This document shows, one piece after another, positions 55,210-64,000 of a stretch of 64,000 bases of DNA (its first letter is position 1; each line of letters starts with the position of its first letter). A model generated the notes under the pieces. That model did not search any database. It was not told where the DNA came from and saw nothing but the letters and a program-made list of their open reading frames with translations. Location of the stretch: positions 4,030,001-4,094,000 of the forward strand of contig LS483478.1 of NCBI GenBank assembly GCA_900478215.1. The letters are read 5' to 3'. This stretch comes from Salmonella enterica subsp. houtenae serovar Houten. GTDB taxonomy: Bacteria > Pseudomonadota > Gammaproteobacteria > Enterobacterales > Enterobacteriaceae. A program made the position numbers and the translations under genes.

Positions 55210-56347
55210 GTCAAAGCCCCTCGATCTCAATCAGTTAGCGCAAAATATTAAGCAGTGGGGACTGGAGCTGGGCTTCCAGCAGGTCGGTATTACCGATACC
55301 GATCTGCGCGCATCCGAACCTGCGCTGCAGGCGTGGCTGGACAAACAATACCACGGCGAGATGTCGTGGATGGCGCGCCACGGTATGATGCGCGCCCGGC
55401 CTCATGAACTCTTACCCGGTACGCTACGTGTCATCAGCGTGCGCATGAACTATCTGCCCGCCAACGCCGCGTTTGCCAGTACGCTGAAGAATCCCATGCT
55501 GGGCTATGTTAGCCGATATGCGCTGGGGCGTGATTATCACAAGCTATTACGCAGCCGCCTTAAAAAACTGGGCGAGCAGATCCAGCAGCACTGCGGTTCG
55601 CTGAATTTTAGACCGTTTGTCGACTCTGCGCCTATTCTTGAACGTCCATTAGCGGAAAAAGCCGGGCTTGGCTGGACGGGTAAGCACTCACTTATCCTTA
55701 ATCGGGACGCGGGATCGTTCTTTTTCCTCGGTGAATTGCTGATTGATTTACCACTGCCAATCGACCAGCCAGTCGAGGAGGGTTGCGGCAAATGCGTCGC
55801 CTGTATGACCATTTGCCCGACCGGGGCGATTGTCGAACCGTATACGGTGGACGCGCGACGCTGTATTTCTTATCTCACCATTGAGCTGGAAGGCGCTATT
55901 CCAGAAACATTTCGCCCATTGATAGGCAACCGTATTTACGGCTGCGATGACTGCCAGCTTATCTGTCCGTGGAACCGTTACTCTCAGTTGACCGACGAAG
56001 AAGATTTTAGCCCGCGCAAAGCGTTGCACGCTCCGGCGTTGATTGATCTGTTTAGCTGGAGCGAAACGCAATTTCTGAAAGTCACCGAAGGTTCCGCGAT
56101 TCGGCGCATTGGACATTTACGCTGGCTGCGCAATGTTGCCGTCGCGCTGGGGAATGCGCCGTGGAGTAATGCCATCATTGCGGCGCTAGAAAGCCGCAAG
56201 GGTGAACACCCACTTCTTGATGAGCACATCGAATGGGCGGTTGCGCAACAAATTGAAAAACGGAACGCCTGCATCATTGAAGTGCAGCCGCCGAAAAAAC
56301 AGCGTCTGGTCAGGGCGATTGAAAAAGGGCTGGTGCGCGATGCCTGA
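55208..56347 (+). CDS. queG: Epoxyqueuosine reductase QueG
   Basis: Cobalamin-dependent enzyme that reduces epoxyqueuosine to queuosine at tRNA position 34, the last step of the pathway. 379 residues with two [4Fe-4S] motifs, CGKCVACMTICP and CDDCQLICP, plus an extra cysteine near RRCISY. The start at 55208 overlaps the divergent nnr start codon. Confidence 0.97.
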   Translation: MSKPLDLNQLAQNIKQWGLELGFQQVGITDTDLRASEPALQAWLDKQYHGEMSWMARHGMMRARPHELLPGTLRVISVRMNYLPANAAFASTLKNPMLGYVSRYALGRDYHKLLRSRLKKLGEQIQQHCGSLNFRPFVDSAPILERPLAEKAGLGWTGKHSLILNRDAGSFFFLGELLIDLPLPIDQPVEEGCGKCVACMTICPTGAIVEPYTVDARRCISYLTIELEGAIPETFRPLIGNRIYGCDDCQLICPWNRYSQLTDEEDFSPRKALHAPALIDLFSWSETQFLKVTEGSAIRRIGHLRWLRNVAVALGNAPWSNAIIAALESRKGEHPLLDEHIEWAVAQQIEKRNACIIEVQPPKKQRLVRAIEKGLVRDA

Positions 56348-56616
56348 ATTATTCACAGGTTGTGTATAAAAATAAAAACACATTGCGATTCAAGAGGGAA
56401 AAAAGGGACAAGCAATAACGTCTGCATTTTGAAATCTTATTTTTTATATAAATTTCAATTAATTATAAAAATTCCACCCGTTGCGTATGATTTTTTGTAT
56501 TCCAGGAGTAATGGGCCACTCTGTGGATAACTCTGTTTACAAGGTTCGGACGAAAGCGGAACAAAACGTTCCCCAACGCGATATTCGTTGTGGATAATTT
56601 TACTGTAGATAAGAAT
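56348..56616. other. Intergenic region queG to tRNA-Gly
   Basis: About 270 bases, AT-rich near 56430-56510. On the minus strand this is the 3' trailer of the tRNA operon. I see no gene and no clean terminator. Confidence 0.55.
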
Positions 56617-56692
<76 letters not shown>

Positions 56693-56728
56693 TTGGGTGC
56701 GTCTGTACTTAACAAGGACTTTCAAATT

Positions 56729-56804
<76 letters not shown>

Positions 56805-56841
56805 TTGGGTGCGTCTGTACTTAACAAGGACTTTCAAATTT

Positions 56842-56917
<76 letters not shown>

Positions 56918-57192
56918 AAATTTGGTGCTGTCGTAATTCGCATTTCTGCGTCGTTACGGGAGGCGCATTATACGAGAAATCCATTTAGCTGCAAGCCCCC
57001 AAACGCATTTTTTCGCGATTTTTGTTTGAATGCTGATTAAATCACCAAACAAGACAAAAAACGAGCAAAGCGTGCGCCATTCAACAAAAAACTTTTCACG
57101 CCACGCCTAAAGGCACAAAATCAGAATAGCACCCTGCGCCAAAAAAAGAATAGCAAGGTGACCACAACATCCAATTGATATCAGGGATCAAG
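56918..57192. promoter_or_regulatory. Divergent region tRNA-Gly operon / arginine-binding protein
   Basis: 275 bases without a gene. GC-rich sequence next to the tRNA (GCGCATTATACG near 56964-56975 suggests the tRNA promoter discriminator), AT-rich stretches nearer the binding-protein gene. Confidence 0.5.
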
Positions 57193-57933
57193 ATGAAAAA
57201 AAAGCTTATTGTCATGCTGTTAGCTAGCCTCTCCGTTCACGCCGTTTCCGTTTCCGCCAGAACATTACATTTTGGCACCTCCGCCACCTATGCGCCCTAT
57301 GAGTTTGTCGATGCCGATAATAAAATTGTTGGTTTCGATATTGATGTCGCCAACGCGGTCTGCAAAGAGATGCACGCGGAGTGCTCATTCACTAACCAGA
57401 GCTTTGATAGTCTGATCCCCGGCCTACGCTTCAAAAAGTTTGATGCGGTGATCGCCGGTATGGATATGACGCCCAAACGTGAACAGCAGGTCTCCTTTAG
57501 CCAGCCCTATTACGAAGGTTTATCGGCGGTAGTCGTCACGCGTAAAGGGGCTTATCACACTTTTGCCGATCTGAAAGGCAAAAAAGTCGGACTGGAAAAC
57601 GGTACAACGCATCAGCGCTATTTGCAGGATAAACAACAAGCAATCACGCCAGTCGCCTATGACAGCTATCTGAACGCCTTTACCGACCTGAAAAATAACC
57701 GCCTTGAGGGCGTGTTTGGCGATGTCGCCGCGATTGGTAAATGGCTAAAAAACAATCCGGATTACGCCATCATGGATGAACACGCCAGCGATCCTGACTA
57801 CTACGGTAAAGGGCTAGGCATTGCGGTACGCAAAGGCAATGACGCGCTATTGCAAGAAATTAATGCCGCGCTCGACAAGGTGAAAGCGTCGCCGGAATAT
57901 GCGCAAATGCAAGAGAAATGGTTTACGCAGTAA
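57193..57933 (+). CDS. Periplasmic arginine-binding protein (STM4351 type)
   Basis: A 246-residue type II amino-acid-binding protein. Signal peptide about residues 1-22, mature start near RTLHFGTSATYAPYEF. Seen: IVGFDIDVANAVCKEM and GLRFKKFDAVIAGMDMTPKREQQVSFS, typical of the ArtJ/HisJ family. The S. Typhimurium counterpart STM4351 has a crystal structure with high arginine specificity. No permease or ATPase gene is adjacent, so it presumably feeds an ABC transporter encoded elsewhere. I do not know it at this locus in E. coli K-12, which makes it a Salmonella marker. Confidence 0.9.
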   Translation: MKKKLIVMLLASLSVHAVSVSARTLHFGTSATYAPYEFVDADNKIVGFDIDVANAVCKEMHAECSFTNQSFDSLIPGLRFKKFDAVIAGMDMTPKREQQVSFSQPYYEGLSAVVVTRKGAYHTFADLKGKKVGLENGTTHQRYLQDKQQAITPVAYDSYLNAFTDLKNNRLEGVFGDVAAIGKWLKNNPDYAIMDEHASDPDYYGKGLGIAVRKGNDALLQEINAALDKVKASPEYAQMQEKWFTQ

Positions 57934-57950
57934 TACAGTATCGGGAGAAC

Positions 57951-57985
57951 TGCCGGATAAAACGCTCTGGCGTCGCCATCCGGCA
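57951..57985. repeat. REP element
   Basis: TGCCGGAT...ATCCGGCA palindrome between the convergent binding-protein gene and orn. Confidence 0.8.
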
Positions 57986-57994
57986 TGTTACGCT

Positions 57995-58540
57995 TCACAG
58001 CTTAATGAAATGCTCGCGGTAGTAAGCCAGCTCCGCCACCGACTCGCGAATATCATCCATCGCCTGGTGCGTGCCCTGCTTGGTAAAACCGGCCAGAATC
58101 TCCGGCTTCCAGCGGCGCGCCAGTTCCTTGAGCGTACTGACATCCAGATAGCGATAGTGGAAGTAAGCTTCCAGTTCCGGCATATATTTAAACAGGAAAC
58201 GACGATCCTGACCGATGCTGTTACCGCAAATCGGCGACTTCCCCGCAGGCACCCACGTTTTCAAGAATTCAAGCGTCGCCAGTTCAGCGTCACGTTCGCC
58301 CATCGTACTTGCCTTAACGCGATCCACCAGGCCGCTGCCAGTATGGATGCGCACGTTCCAGTCATCCATTAACGCCAGTTGCGCATCGGCTTGATGTACC
58401 GCAATAGTCGGCCCCTCCGCCAGAATATTCAAACTGGCATCCGTCACCAGCGTGGCTATCTCAATAATGCGATCGCGCTCGGGGTCCAGGCCTGTCATCT
58501 CAAGATCGATCCAAATCAGGTTGTTTTCATCGGCACTCAT
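57995..58540 (-). CDS. orn: Oligoribonuclease Orn
   Basis: Essential 3'-5' exoribonuclease that degrades 2- to 5-mer RNAs and pGpG. A 181-residue DEDDh enzyme: DLEMTGLDPERD (ExoI), NSIGQDRRFL (ExoII) and THQAMDDIRES (ExoIII with the catalytic His). The start at 58540 is chosen from the E. coli length; the frame continues 4 codons upstream. Divergent from rsgA. Confidence 0.97.
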   Translation of the reverse strand: MSADENNLIWIDLEMTGLDPERDRIIEIATLVTDASLNILAEGPTIAVHQADAQLALMDDWNVRIHTGSGLVDRVKASTMGERDAELATLEFLKTWVPAGKSPICGNSIGQDRRFLFKYMPELEAYFHYRYLDVSTLKELARRWKPEILAGFTKQGTHQAMDDIRESVAELAYYREHFIKL

Positions 58541-58646
58541 GCTATTTTCCACCTTTCAGAGGTCACATTCACTGTGACTATATTCATCTACAATTGCGTG
58601 TATCATAGATGTTTTGCCCACTATGGGCGACCAGGAGCCAGTACGA

Positions 58647-59699
58647 TTGAGCAAAAATAAACTCTCCAAAGGCCAGCAGCGCCGTGTGAACGCTAATCAC
58701 CAGCGTCGTTTAAAAACGTCTGCGGAGAAAGCCGACTACGATGACAACCTGTTTGGCGAGCCTGCTGAAGGTATCGTCATTAGCCGTTTTGGTATGCATG
58801 CCGATGTGGAGTCTGCTGACGGTGAGGTTCACCGTTGTAATATCCGTCGCACCATCCGTTCGCTGGTAACGGGCGATCGCGTCGTCTGGCGTCCGGGCAA
58901 AGCCGCTGCAGAGGGCGTCAACGTGAAAGGTATCGTTGAAGCGGTGCATGAACGCACCTCGGTATTGACGCGTCCGGACTTCTACGACGGCGTGAAGCCT
59001 ATTGCCGCCAACATTGACCAAATCGTTATCGTCTCGGCCATTTTGCCAGAACTGTCGCTGAATATTATCGACAGATATCTGGTCGGCTGTGAAACCCTGC
59101 AGGTTGAGCCGCTTATCGTACTCAACAAAATTGATCTGCTGGACGACGAAGGTATGGACTTCGTTAATGAGCAGATGGATATCTACCGCAATATCGGCTA
59201 TCGCGTGCTGATGGTCTCCAGCCATACGCAGGATGGTCTGAAACCGCTGGAAGCGGCATTAACCGATCGCATCAGTATTTTTGCCGGGCAGTCCGGCGTC
59301 GGAAAATCCAGTCTGTTAAATGCCCTGCTCGGCTTACAGGACGAGATTCTGACGAACGATGTGTCGAATATCTCCGGTCTGGGTCAACATACCACTACCG
59401 CCGCTCGTCTGTATCATTTCCCGCATGGCGGCGATGTCATTGACTCCCCCGGCGTGCGCGAGTTCGGCTTATGGCATCTGGAGCCGGAACAAATCACGCA
59501 GGGCTTTGTCGAATTTCATGACTATTTGGGACATTGCAAATACCGGGATTGCAAGCATGACGCCGATCCAGGCTGCGCCATTCGCGAGGCGGTAGAGAAC
59601 GGCGCTATTGCGGAGACCCGTTTCGAAAATTATCACCGAATTCTTGAAAGTATGGCGCAGGTAAAAACGCGTAAAAACTTTTCTGATACGGACGACTGA
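58647..59699 (+). CDS. rsgA: Ribosome small-subunit-dependent GTPase RsgA
   Basis: Late-stage 30S maturation GTPase, 350 residues, circularly permuted: OB-fold (about 35-110), then G4 NKIDLLD, G1 GQSGVGKSSLL and G3 DSPGVREFG, then a zinc-binding tail (CKYRDCKHDADPGC). The start is the TTG at 58647: AGGAG sits 9 bases upstream and this gives the E. coli length with MSKNKLSKG. In-frame ATGs at 58614 and 58623 lack a ribosome site. Confidence 0.95.
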   Translation: MSKNKLSKGQQRRVNANHQRRLKTSAEKADYDDNLFGEPAEGIVISRFGMHADVESADGEVHRCNIRRTIRSLVTGDRVVWRPGKAAAEGVNVKGIVEAVHERTSVLTRPDFYDGVKPIAANIDQIVIVSAILPELSLNIIDRYLVGCETLQVEPLIVLNKIDLLDDEGMDFVNEQMDIYRNIGYRVLMVSSHTQDGLKPLEAALTDRISIFAGQSGVGKSSLLNALLGLQDEILTNDVSNISGLGQHTTTAARLYHFPHGGDVIDSPGVREFGLWHLEPEQITQGFVEFHDYLGHCKYRDCKHDADPGCAIREAVENGAIAETRFENYHRILESMAQVKTRKNFSDTDD

Positions 59700-59790
59700 C
59701 AGATACGCTAGGCGTCGTTAGAATCGTCCCCTTTTTTCAGGATGCCGGTATAAATGCCGGTTCAGGAACAACAATGGCCTGGAGGCTACC

Positions 59791-60759
59791 TTGTTAAACT
59801 CATTTAAACTTTCGCTACAATACATTCTGCCGAAATTATGGCTCACTCGCCTGGCGGGCTGGGGCGCAAGCAAACGAGCAGGATGGCTGACAAAACTGGT
59901 TATCGATCTCTTCGTAAAGTATTACAAGGTCGATATGACAGAGGCGCAAAAACCGGATACCGCCAGCTATCGTACGTTCAATGATTTCTTCGTGCGTCCG
60001 CTGCGTGATGACGTGCGCCCGCTCAATACCGATCCTAACATCCTGGTTATGCCTGCCGACGGCGTGATAAGCCAGTTGGGTCGTATCGAAGAAGATAAAA
60101 TTTTGCAGGCCAAAGGCCATAATTACAGCCTTGAGGCGTTGCTGGCGGGTAACTACCTGATGGCGGATAAGTTCCGCAACGGCACGTTTGTGACCACTTA
60201 CCTCTCTCCTCGCGATTACCATCGCGTGCATATGCCATGCAACGGCATCCTGCGCGAAATGATCTACGTACCGGGCGATCTGTTCTCCGTTAACCATCTG
60301 ACCGCGCAAAACGTACCCAACCTGTTTGCCCGCAACGAGCGCGTTATCTGTCTGTTTGATACCGAGTTCGGTCCTATGGCGCAGATTCTGGTCGGCGCGA
60401 CGATTGTCGGCAGTATCGAAACCGTCTGGGCGGGGACGATTACCCCGCCGCGCGAAGGTATCATCAAGCGCTGGACCTGGCCAGAAGGCGAAAATGAAGG
60501 GTCTGTCGCCTTGTTGAAAGGCCAGGAGATGGGGCGCTTTAAACTGGGTTCCACGGTCATCAACTTATTTGCGCCGGGGAAAGTGGATCTGATCGAATCG
60601 CTGGCAAGCCTGTCCGTTACCAAAATTGGCCAACCGCTGGCAACTTCGACCGAAACATTCGTCGCGCCGGAGGTGGAACCTGCTCCGCTGCCGGAAGAAG
60701 AAATTAAAGCCGAACACGACGCCAGCCCGCTGGTTGACGATAAAAAAGACGAAACCTAA
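59791..60759 (+). CDS. psd: Phosphatidylserine decarboxylase proenzyme
   Basis: Inner-membrane enzyme making phosphatidylethanolamine. 322 residues; the conserved FKLGSTVINLF contains the Gly-Ser self-cleavage site (LGST) where the pyruvoyl group forms. The start is TTG, with GGAGG 5 bases upstream, as in E. coli. It is probably co-transcribed with mscM, and in E. coli the pair is under sigma-E and CpxR control. Confidence 0.96.
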   Translation: MLNSFKLSLQYILPKLWLTRLAGWGASKRAGWLTKLVIDLFVKYYKVDMTEAQKPDTASYRTFNDFFVRPLRDDVRPLNTDPNILVMPADGVISQLGRIEEDKILQAKGHNYSLEALLAGNYLMADKFRNGTFVTTYLSPRDYHRVHMPCNGILREMIYVPGDLFSVNHLTAQNVPNLFARNERVICLFDTEFGPMAQILVGATIVGSIETVWAGTITPPREGIIKRWTWPEGENEGSVALLKGQEMGRFKLGSTVINLFAPGKVDLIESLASLSVTKIGQPLATSTETFVAPEVEPAPLPEEEIKAEHDASPLVDDKKDET

Positions 60760-60777
60760 TCAAGAGAGAATGCTGAC

Positions 60778-63700
60778 GTGCGCCTGATTATCGCTTTTCT
60801 GATGGCCTGGTGCCTCAGCATGGGGGCGTTCGCCGCAACGGCCCCCGACGCCAAACAAATCACGCAGGAACTGGAGCAGGCAAAAGCGGCGAAGCCCGCT
60901 CAGCCGGAAGCCGTTGAGGCGCTCCAGACCGCGTTAAACGCGCTTGAAGAGCGCAAAGGCTCGCTTGAGCGCGCGAAACAATATCAACACGTTATTGATA
61001 ATTTCCCTAAGCTATCCGCCACCTTGCGCGCCCAGTTGAATAATCTGCGCGATGAACCTCGCAGCGTACCGCCAGAGATGTCCACCGAGGCGTTAAATCA
61101 GGAGATCTTGCAGGTTAGCAGCCAGCTACTGGATAAAACCCGCGAGGCGCAACAGGAGCAGGAGCGCGCCAGGGAGATCGCCGACTCGCTCAGCCAGCTT
61201 CCCCAACAACAAAACGACGCCCGCCGCCAGCTTAATGAGATTGAGCGACGGCTCGGCGCCGCGGGCGGAAGTGCCGCGCTTAGCCAGGCGCAAAGTCTCA
61301 GTATGCAGGCGGAGTCCGCTAAACTAAAGGCGTTAGTCGACGAACTGGAGCTGGCGCAACTGTCCGCCAACAACCGTCAGGAGCTGGCTCGTCTGCGTTC
61401 CGAACTGGCGGAAAAACAGAGTCAGCAATTGGATGCGTATCTTCAGGCGCTGCGTAATCAGCTTAACAGCCTGCGACAACGTGAAGCGGAACGCGCGCTG
61501 GAAAGCACTGAGCTGCTGGCGGAAAACAGCGCCGGTTTGCCGGAAGGCATTGTCGAGCAATTTAAAGTCAACCGCGAGCTGTCACAGGCACTCAATCAAC
61601 AAGCACAGCGGATGGATCTGGTCGCCTCGCAGCAGCGACAGGCCACCAGCCAAACGTTACAGGTGCGTCAGGCGCTCAATACGCTGCGGGAGCAATCGCA
61701 ATGGCTTGGCGTGTCCAACATGCTTGGCGAAGCGCTGCGCGCGCAGGTTGCCCGTCTGCCGGAAATGCCTAAACCGCAGCAGCTTGATACGGAAATGGCG
61801 CAGCTACGCGTTCACCGTATGCGCTATGAAGAGTTACTCAATAAGCAGCCGCAGCTACGGCAAATACGTCAGGCCGATGGACAGCCGCTGACCGCCGAGC
61901 AAAACCGGATCCTTGACGCCCAGCTTCGCACTCAGCGTGAGCTGCTCAACTCCTTGTTACAGGGCGGCGACACGCTGATCCTGGAGCTGACCAAACTGAA
62001 AGTCTCCAATAGCCAACTGGAGGATGCGCTTAAAGAGGTTAATGAAGCGACCCACCGTTATCTGTTCTGGACCGCTGACGTTAGCCCGCTATCGCTCTCC
62101 TGGCCTGTTGATTTGGTTCAGGATTTACGTCGGCTTATCTCATTAGATACGTTTAATCAGTTAGGTAAAGCCAGCATCATGATGCTGACCAGCAAAGAGA
62201 CGCTACTGCCGTTATTCGGCGCGCTGGTGCTGGTCGGGTTTAGCCTCTATTCGCGCCAACACTTTAACCGGTTCCTTGAGCGCTCGGCCTCGCGCGTCGG
62301 GAAAGTCACCCAGGATCACTTCTCGCTGACGCTGCGAACGGTGTTCTGGTCGATTCTGGTCGCCTCGCCGCTGCCCGTCTTGTGGGCGACGCTCGGTTAT
62401 GGCCTACAGGAAGCCTGGCCGTATCCGCTGGCCGTCGCCATCGGTGATGGCGTGACGGCGACAGTACCGCTGCTGTGGGTAGTGATGATTTGCGCCGCTT
62501 TTGCCCGTCCTAACGGCCTGTTTGTGGCGCATTTCGGCTGGCCGCGCAACCGGGTAGCGAAAGCGATGCGCTACTACCTGATGAGCATTGGACTGATTGT
62601 GCCGCTCATTATGGCGGTGATCATGTTTGATAATCTTAACGATCGGGAGTTTTCCGGCTCGTTGGGCCGCCTTTGTTTCATCCTGATATGCGGCGCGCTG
62701 GCGCTGGTCACGCTGAGTCTGAAAAAAGCGGGCATCCCGCTCTATCTCGATAAAGAAGGCAACGGCGACAATATGGTCAACAGCCTGCTGTGGAATATGT
62801 TGATGGGCGCGCCGCTTATCGCGATTCTGGCGGCGGCGGTGGGCTATCTGGCCACGGCGCAGGCGCTACTGGCGAGACTGGAAACCTCGGTCGCCATCTG
62901 GTTCCTGCTGCTGGTCATTTATCACGTAATTCGCCGCTGGATGCTGATCCAACGACGCCGACTGGCTTTTGACCGCGCCAAACATCGTCGGGCGGAAATG
63001 TTGGCGCAGCGCGCGCGCGGCGAAGAAGAACCGGCGCACTCCTCCAGCCTGGAAGGCGCGGTCGACATCGATGAAAGTGAAATCGATCTTGACGCTATTA
63101 GCGCTCAGTCGCTACGTCTGGTCCGCTCAATTCTGATGCTTATCGCCCTGCTATCGGTAATTGTACTGTGGTCGGAAATCCACTCGGCATTCGGCTTCCT
63201 GGAGAATATTTCGCTGTGGGATGTCACCTCTACGGTGCAAGGCGTGGAAAGCCTGGAGCCGATTACCCTGGGGGCGGTGCTCATTGCGATTCTGGTGTTT
63301 ATCATCACCACGCAGTTGGTGCGTAATCTGCCTGCGCTGCTGGAACTGGCGTTATTACAGCATCTCGATTTAACGCCAGGTACCGGTTACGCCATCACTA
63401 CCATCACCAAATATCTGTTAATGCTGATTGGCGGGCTGGTCGGTTTCTCGATGATCGGCATTGAGTGGTCGAAGCTACAATGGCTGGTTGCCGCGCTCGG
63501 CGTTGGGCTTGGTTTTGGCCTACAAGAAATTTTCGCTAACTTTATCTCCGGCCTGATTATTTTGTTTGAAAAGCCGATTCGTATCGGCGATACGGTGACC
63601 ATTCGCGATCTCACCGGCAGCGTGACCAAAATCAATACCCGCGCCACCACCATCAGCGACTGGGATCGTAAAGAGATTATCGTGCCGAATAAAGCCTTTA

Positions 63701-64000
63701 TCACCGAACAGTTTATCAACTGGTCGCTGTCTGACTCCGTGACGCGCGTGGTGTTAACCATCCCGGCGCCGGCGGATGCCAATAGCGAAGAGGTGACGCA
63801 AATTCTGCTGACGGCGGCGCAGCGCTGTTCTTTGGTGCTTGATAACCCGCCGCCTGAAATCTTCCTGGTGGATCTCCAGCAGGGCATTCAGATTTTCGAA
63901 CTGCGTATCTATGCCGCGGAAATGGGACACCGTATGCCGCTACGTCATGAGATCCACCAATTGATTCTGGCAGGCTTCCATGAACATGGTATTGATATGC
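60778..64000 (+). CDS. mscM: Miniconductance mechanosensitive channel MscM (YjeP), 3' end cut off
   Basis: The frame is open from a GTG at 60778 (MRLIIAFLMAWCLSMG, a signal sequence) to the window end, 1074 codons of an expected 1107 or so. A long periplasmic coiled-coil, Gln/Glu/Leu-rich (about 25-430), precedes about eleven membrane helices and the MscS-like core with GLGFGLQEIFANFISGLIIL and the soluble vestibule (ITEQFINWSLSDSVTRVV). It gates under membrane tension to release solutes on osmotic downshock. It follows psd by 18 bases. Confidence 0.95.
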   Translation, partial: MRLIIAFLMAWCLSMGAFAATAPDAKQITQELEQAKAAKPAQPEAVEALQTALNALEERKGSLERAKQYQHVIDNFPKLSATLRAQLNNLRDEPRSVPPEMSTEALNQEILQVSSQLLDKTREAQQEQERAREIADSLSQLPQQQNDARRQLNEIERRLGAAGGSAALSQAQSLSMQAESAKLKALVDELELAQLSANNRQELARLRSELAEKQSQQLDAYLQALRNQLNSLRQREAERALESTELLAENSAGLPEGIVEQFKVNRELSQALNQQAQRMDLVASQQRQATSQTLQVRQALNTLREQSQWLGVSNMLGEALRAQVARLPEMPKPQQLDTEMAQLRVHRMRYEELLNKQPQLRQIRQADGQPLTAEQNRILDAQLRTQRELLNSLLQGGDTLILELTKLKVSNSQLEDALKEVNEATHRYLFWTADVSPLSLSWPVDLVQDLRRLISLDTFNQLGKASIMMLTSKETLLPLFGALVLVGFSLYSRQHFNRFLERSASRVGKVTQDHFSLTLRTVFWSILVASPLPVLWATLGYGLQEAWPYPLAVAIGDGVTATVPLLWVVMICAAFARPNGLFVAHFGWPRNRVAKAMRYYLMSIGLIVPLIMAVIMFDNLNDREFSGSLGRLCFILICGALALVTLSLKKAGIPLYLDKEGNGDNMVNSLLWNMLMGAPLIAILAAAVGYLATAQALLARLETSVAIWFLLLVIYHVIRRWMLIQRRRLAFDRAKHRRAEMLAQRARGEEEPAHSSSLEGAVDIDESEIDLDAISAQSLRLVRSILMLIALLSVIVLWSEIHSAFGFLENISLWDVTSTVQGVESLEPITLGAVLIAILVFIITTQLVRNLPALLELALLQHLDLTPGTGYAITTITKYLLMLIGGLVGFSMIGIEWSKLQWLVAALGVGLGFGLQEIFANFISGLIILFEKPIRIGDTVTIRDLTGSVTKINTRATTISDWDRKEIIVPNKAFITEQFINWSLSDSVTRVVLTIPAPADANSEEVTQILLTAAQRCSLVLDNPPPEIFLVDLQQGIQIFELRIYAAEMGHRMPLRHEIHQLILAGFHEHGIDM

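Overview
The window is enterobacterial chromosome and almost certainly Salmonella. Gene order matches the Escherichia coli/Salmonella segment running from msrA-ytfL to psd-mscM, and nearly every protein is close to its E. coli counterpart as I remember it. The arginine-binding protein next to three tRNA-Gly genes is the Salmonella gene known as STM4351. I cannot fix the species or serovar from the sequence alone.

Layout: 1-9101 carries msrA (3' end), paeA/ytfL, ytfK, ytfJ, cysQ, cpdB, qorR/qorB, ytfF and ytfE. 9212-14956 carries cycA, fklB, ytfB, an EamA transporter and the rpsF-priB-rpsR-rplI ribosomal operon. 15447-22548 carries yjfY and the L-ascorbate (ula) regulon: ulaABCDEF leftward, ulaG and ulaR rightward. 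22545-30852 carries yjfP, bsmA, yjfN, aidB, a decayed yjfI/yjfJ remnant, rlmB, rnr and nsrR. 31072-32670 is purA and yjeT. 44849-55230 is the conserved hflC-hflK-hflX-hfq-miaA-mutL-amiB-tsaE-nnr series. 55208-64000 is queG, three tRNA-Gly genes, the arginine-binding protein, orn, rsgA, psd and mscM (cut by the window end).

The standout is an AT-rich, 11-gene leftward insertion (about 32.7-44.8 kb) between hflC and yjeT, which I remember as adjacent in E. coli and S. Typhimurium. In transcription order it encodes a membrane-anchored DsbA-like oxidoreductase, an LpxL-like acyltransferase, a 62-residue double-glycine-leader peptide with four cysteines, a C39 peptidase-ABC exporter, a MacA-like adaptor, a MacB-like ABC protein, an outer-membrane factor lipoprotein, and a small fatty-acid/polyketide set (FabF-like ketosynthase, MaoC-like dehydratase, acyl carrier protein, FabG-like ketoreductase). 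Junctions within the two multi-gene blocks overlap or are tight, and a hairpin terminator sits right after the peptide gene. My reading is a microcin-like secreted peptide system in which a dedicated acyl chain is made and attached to the peptide or to another target. The peptide's secretion is well supported by its leader and neighbours; its acylation and activity are inference.

A second notable point is decay beside aidB. The yjfK-yjfL-yjfM-yjfC genes expected there are missing, and what is left of yjfI and yjfJ is a frameshifted chimera. The rest is conserved core genome with recognisable control sites, including an NsrR operator before ytfE with nsrR itself in the same window, a QorR-type operator, REP elements, an ERIC element and a likely S6:S18 leader.
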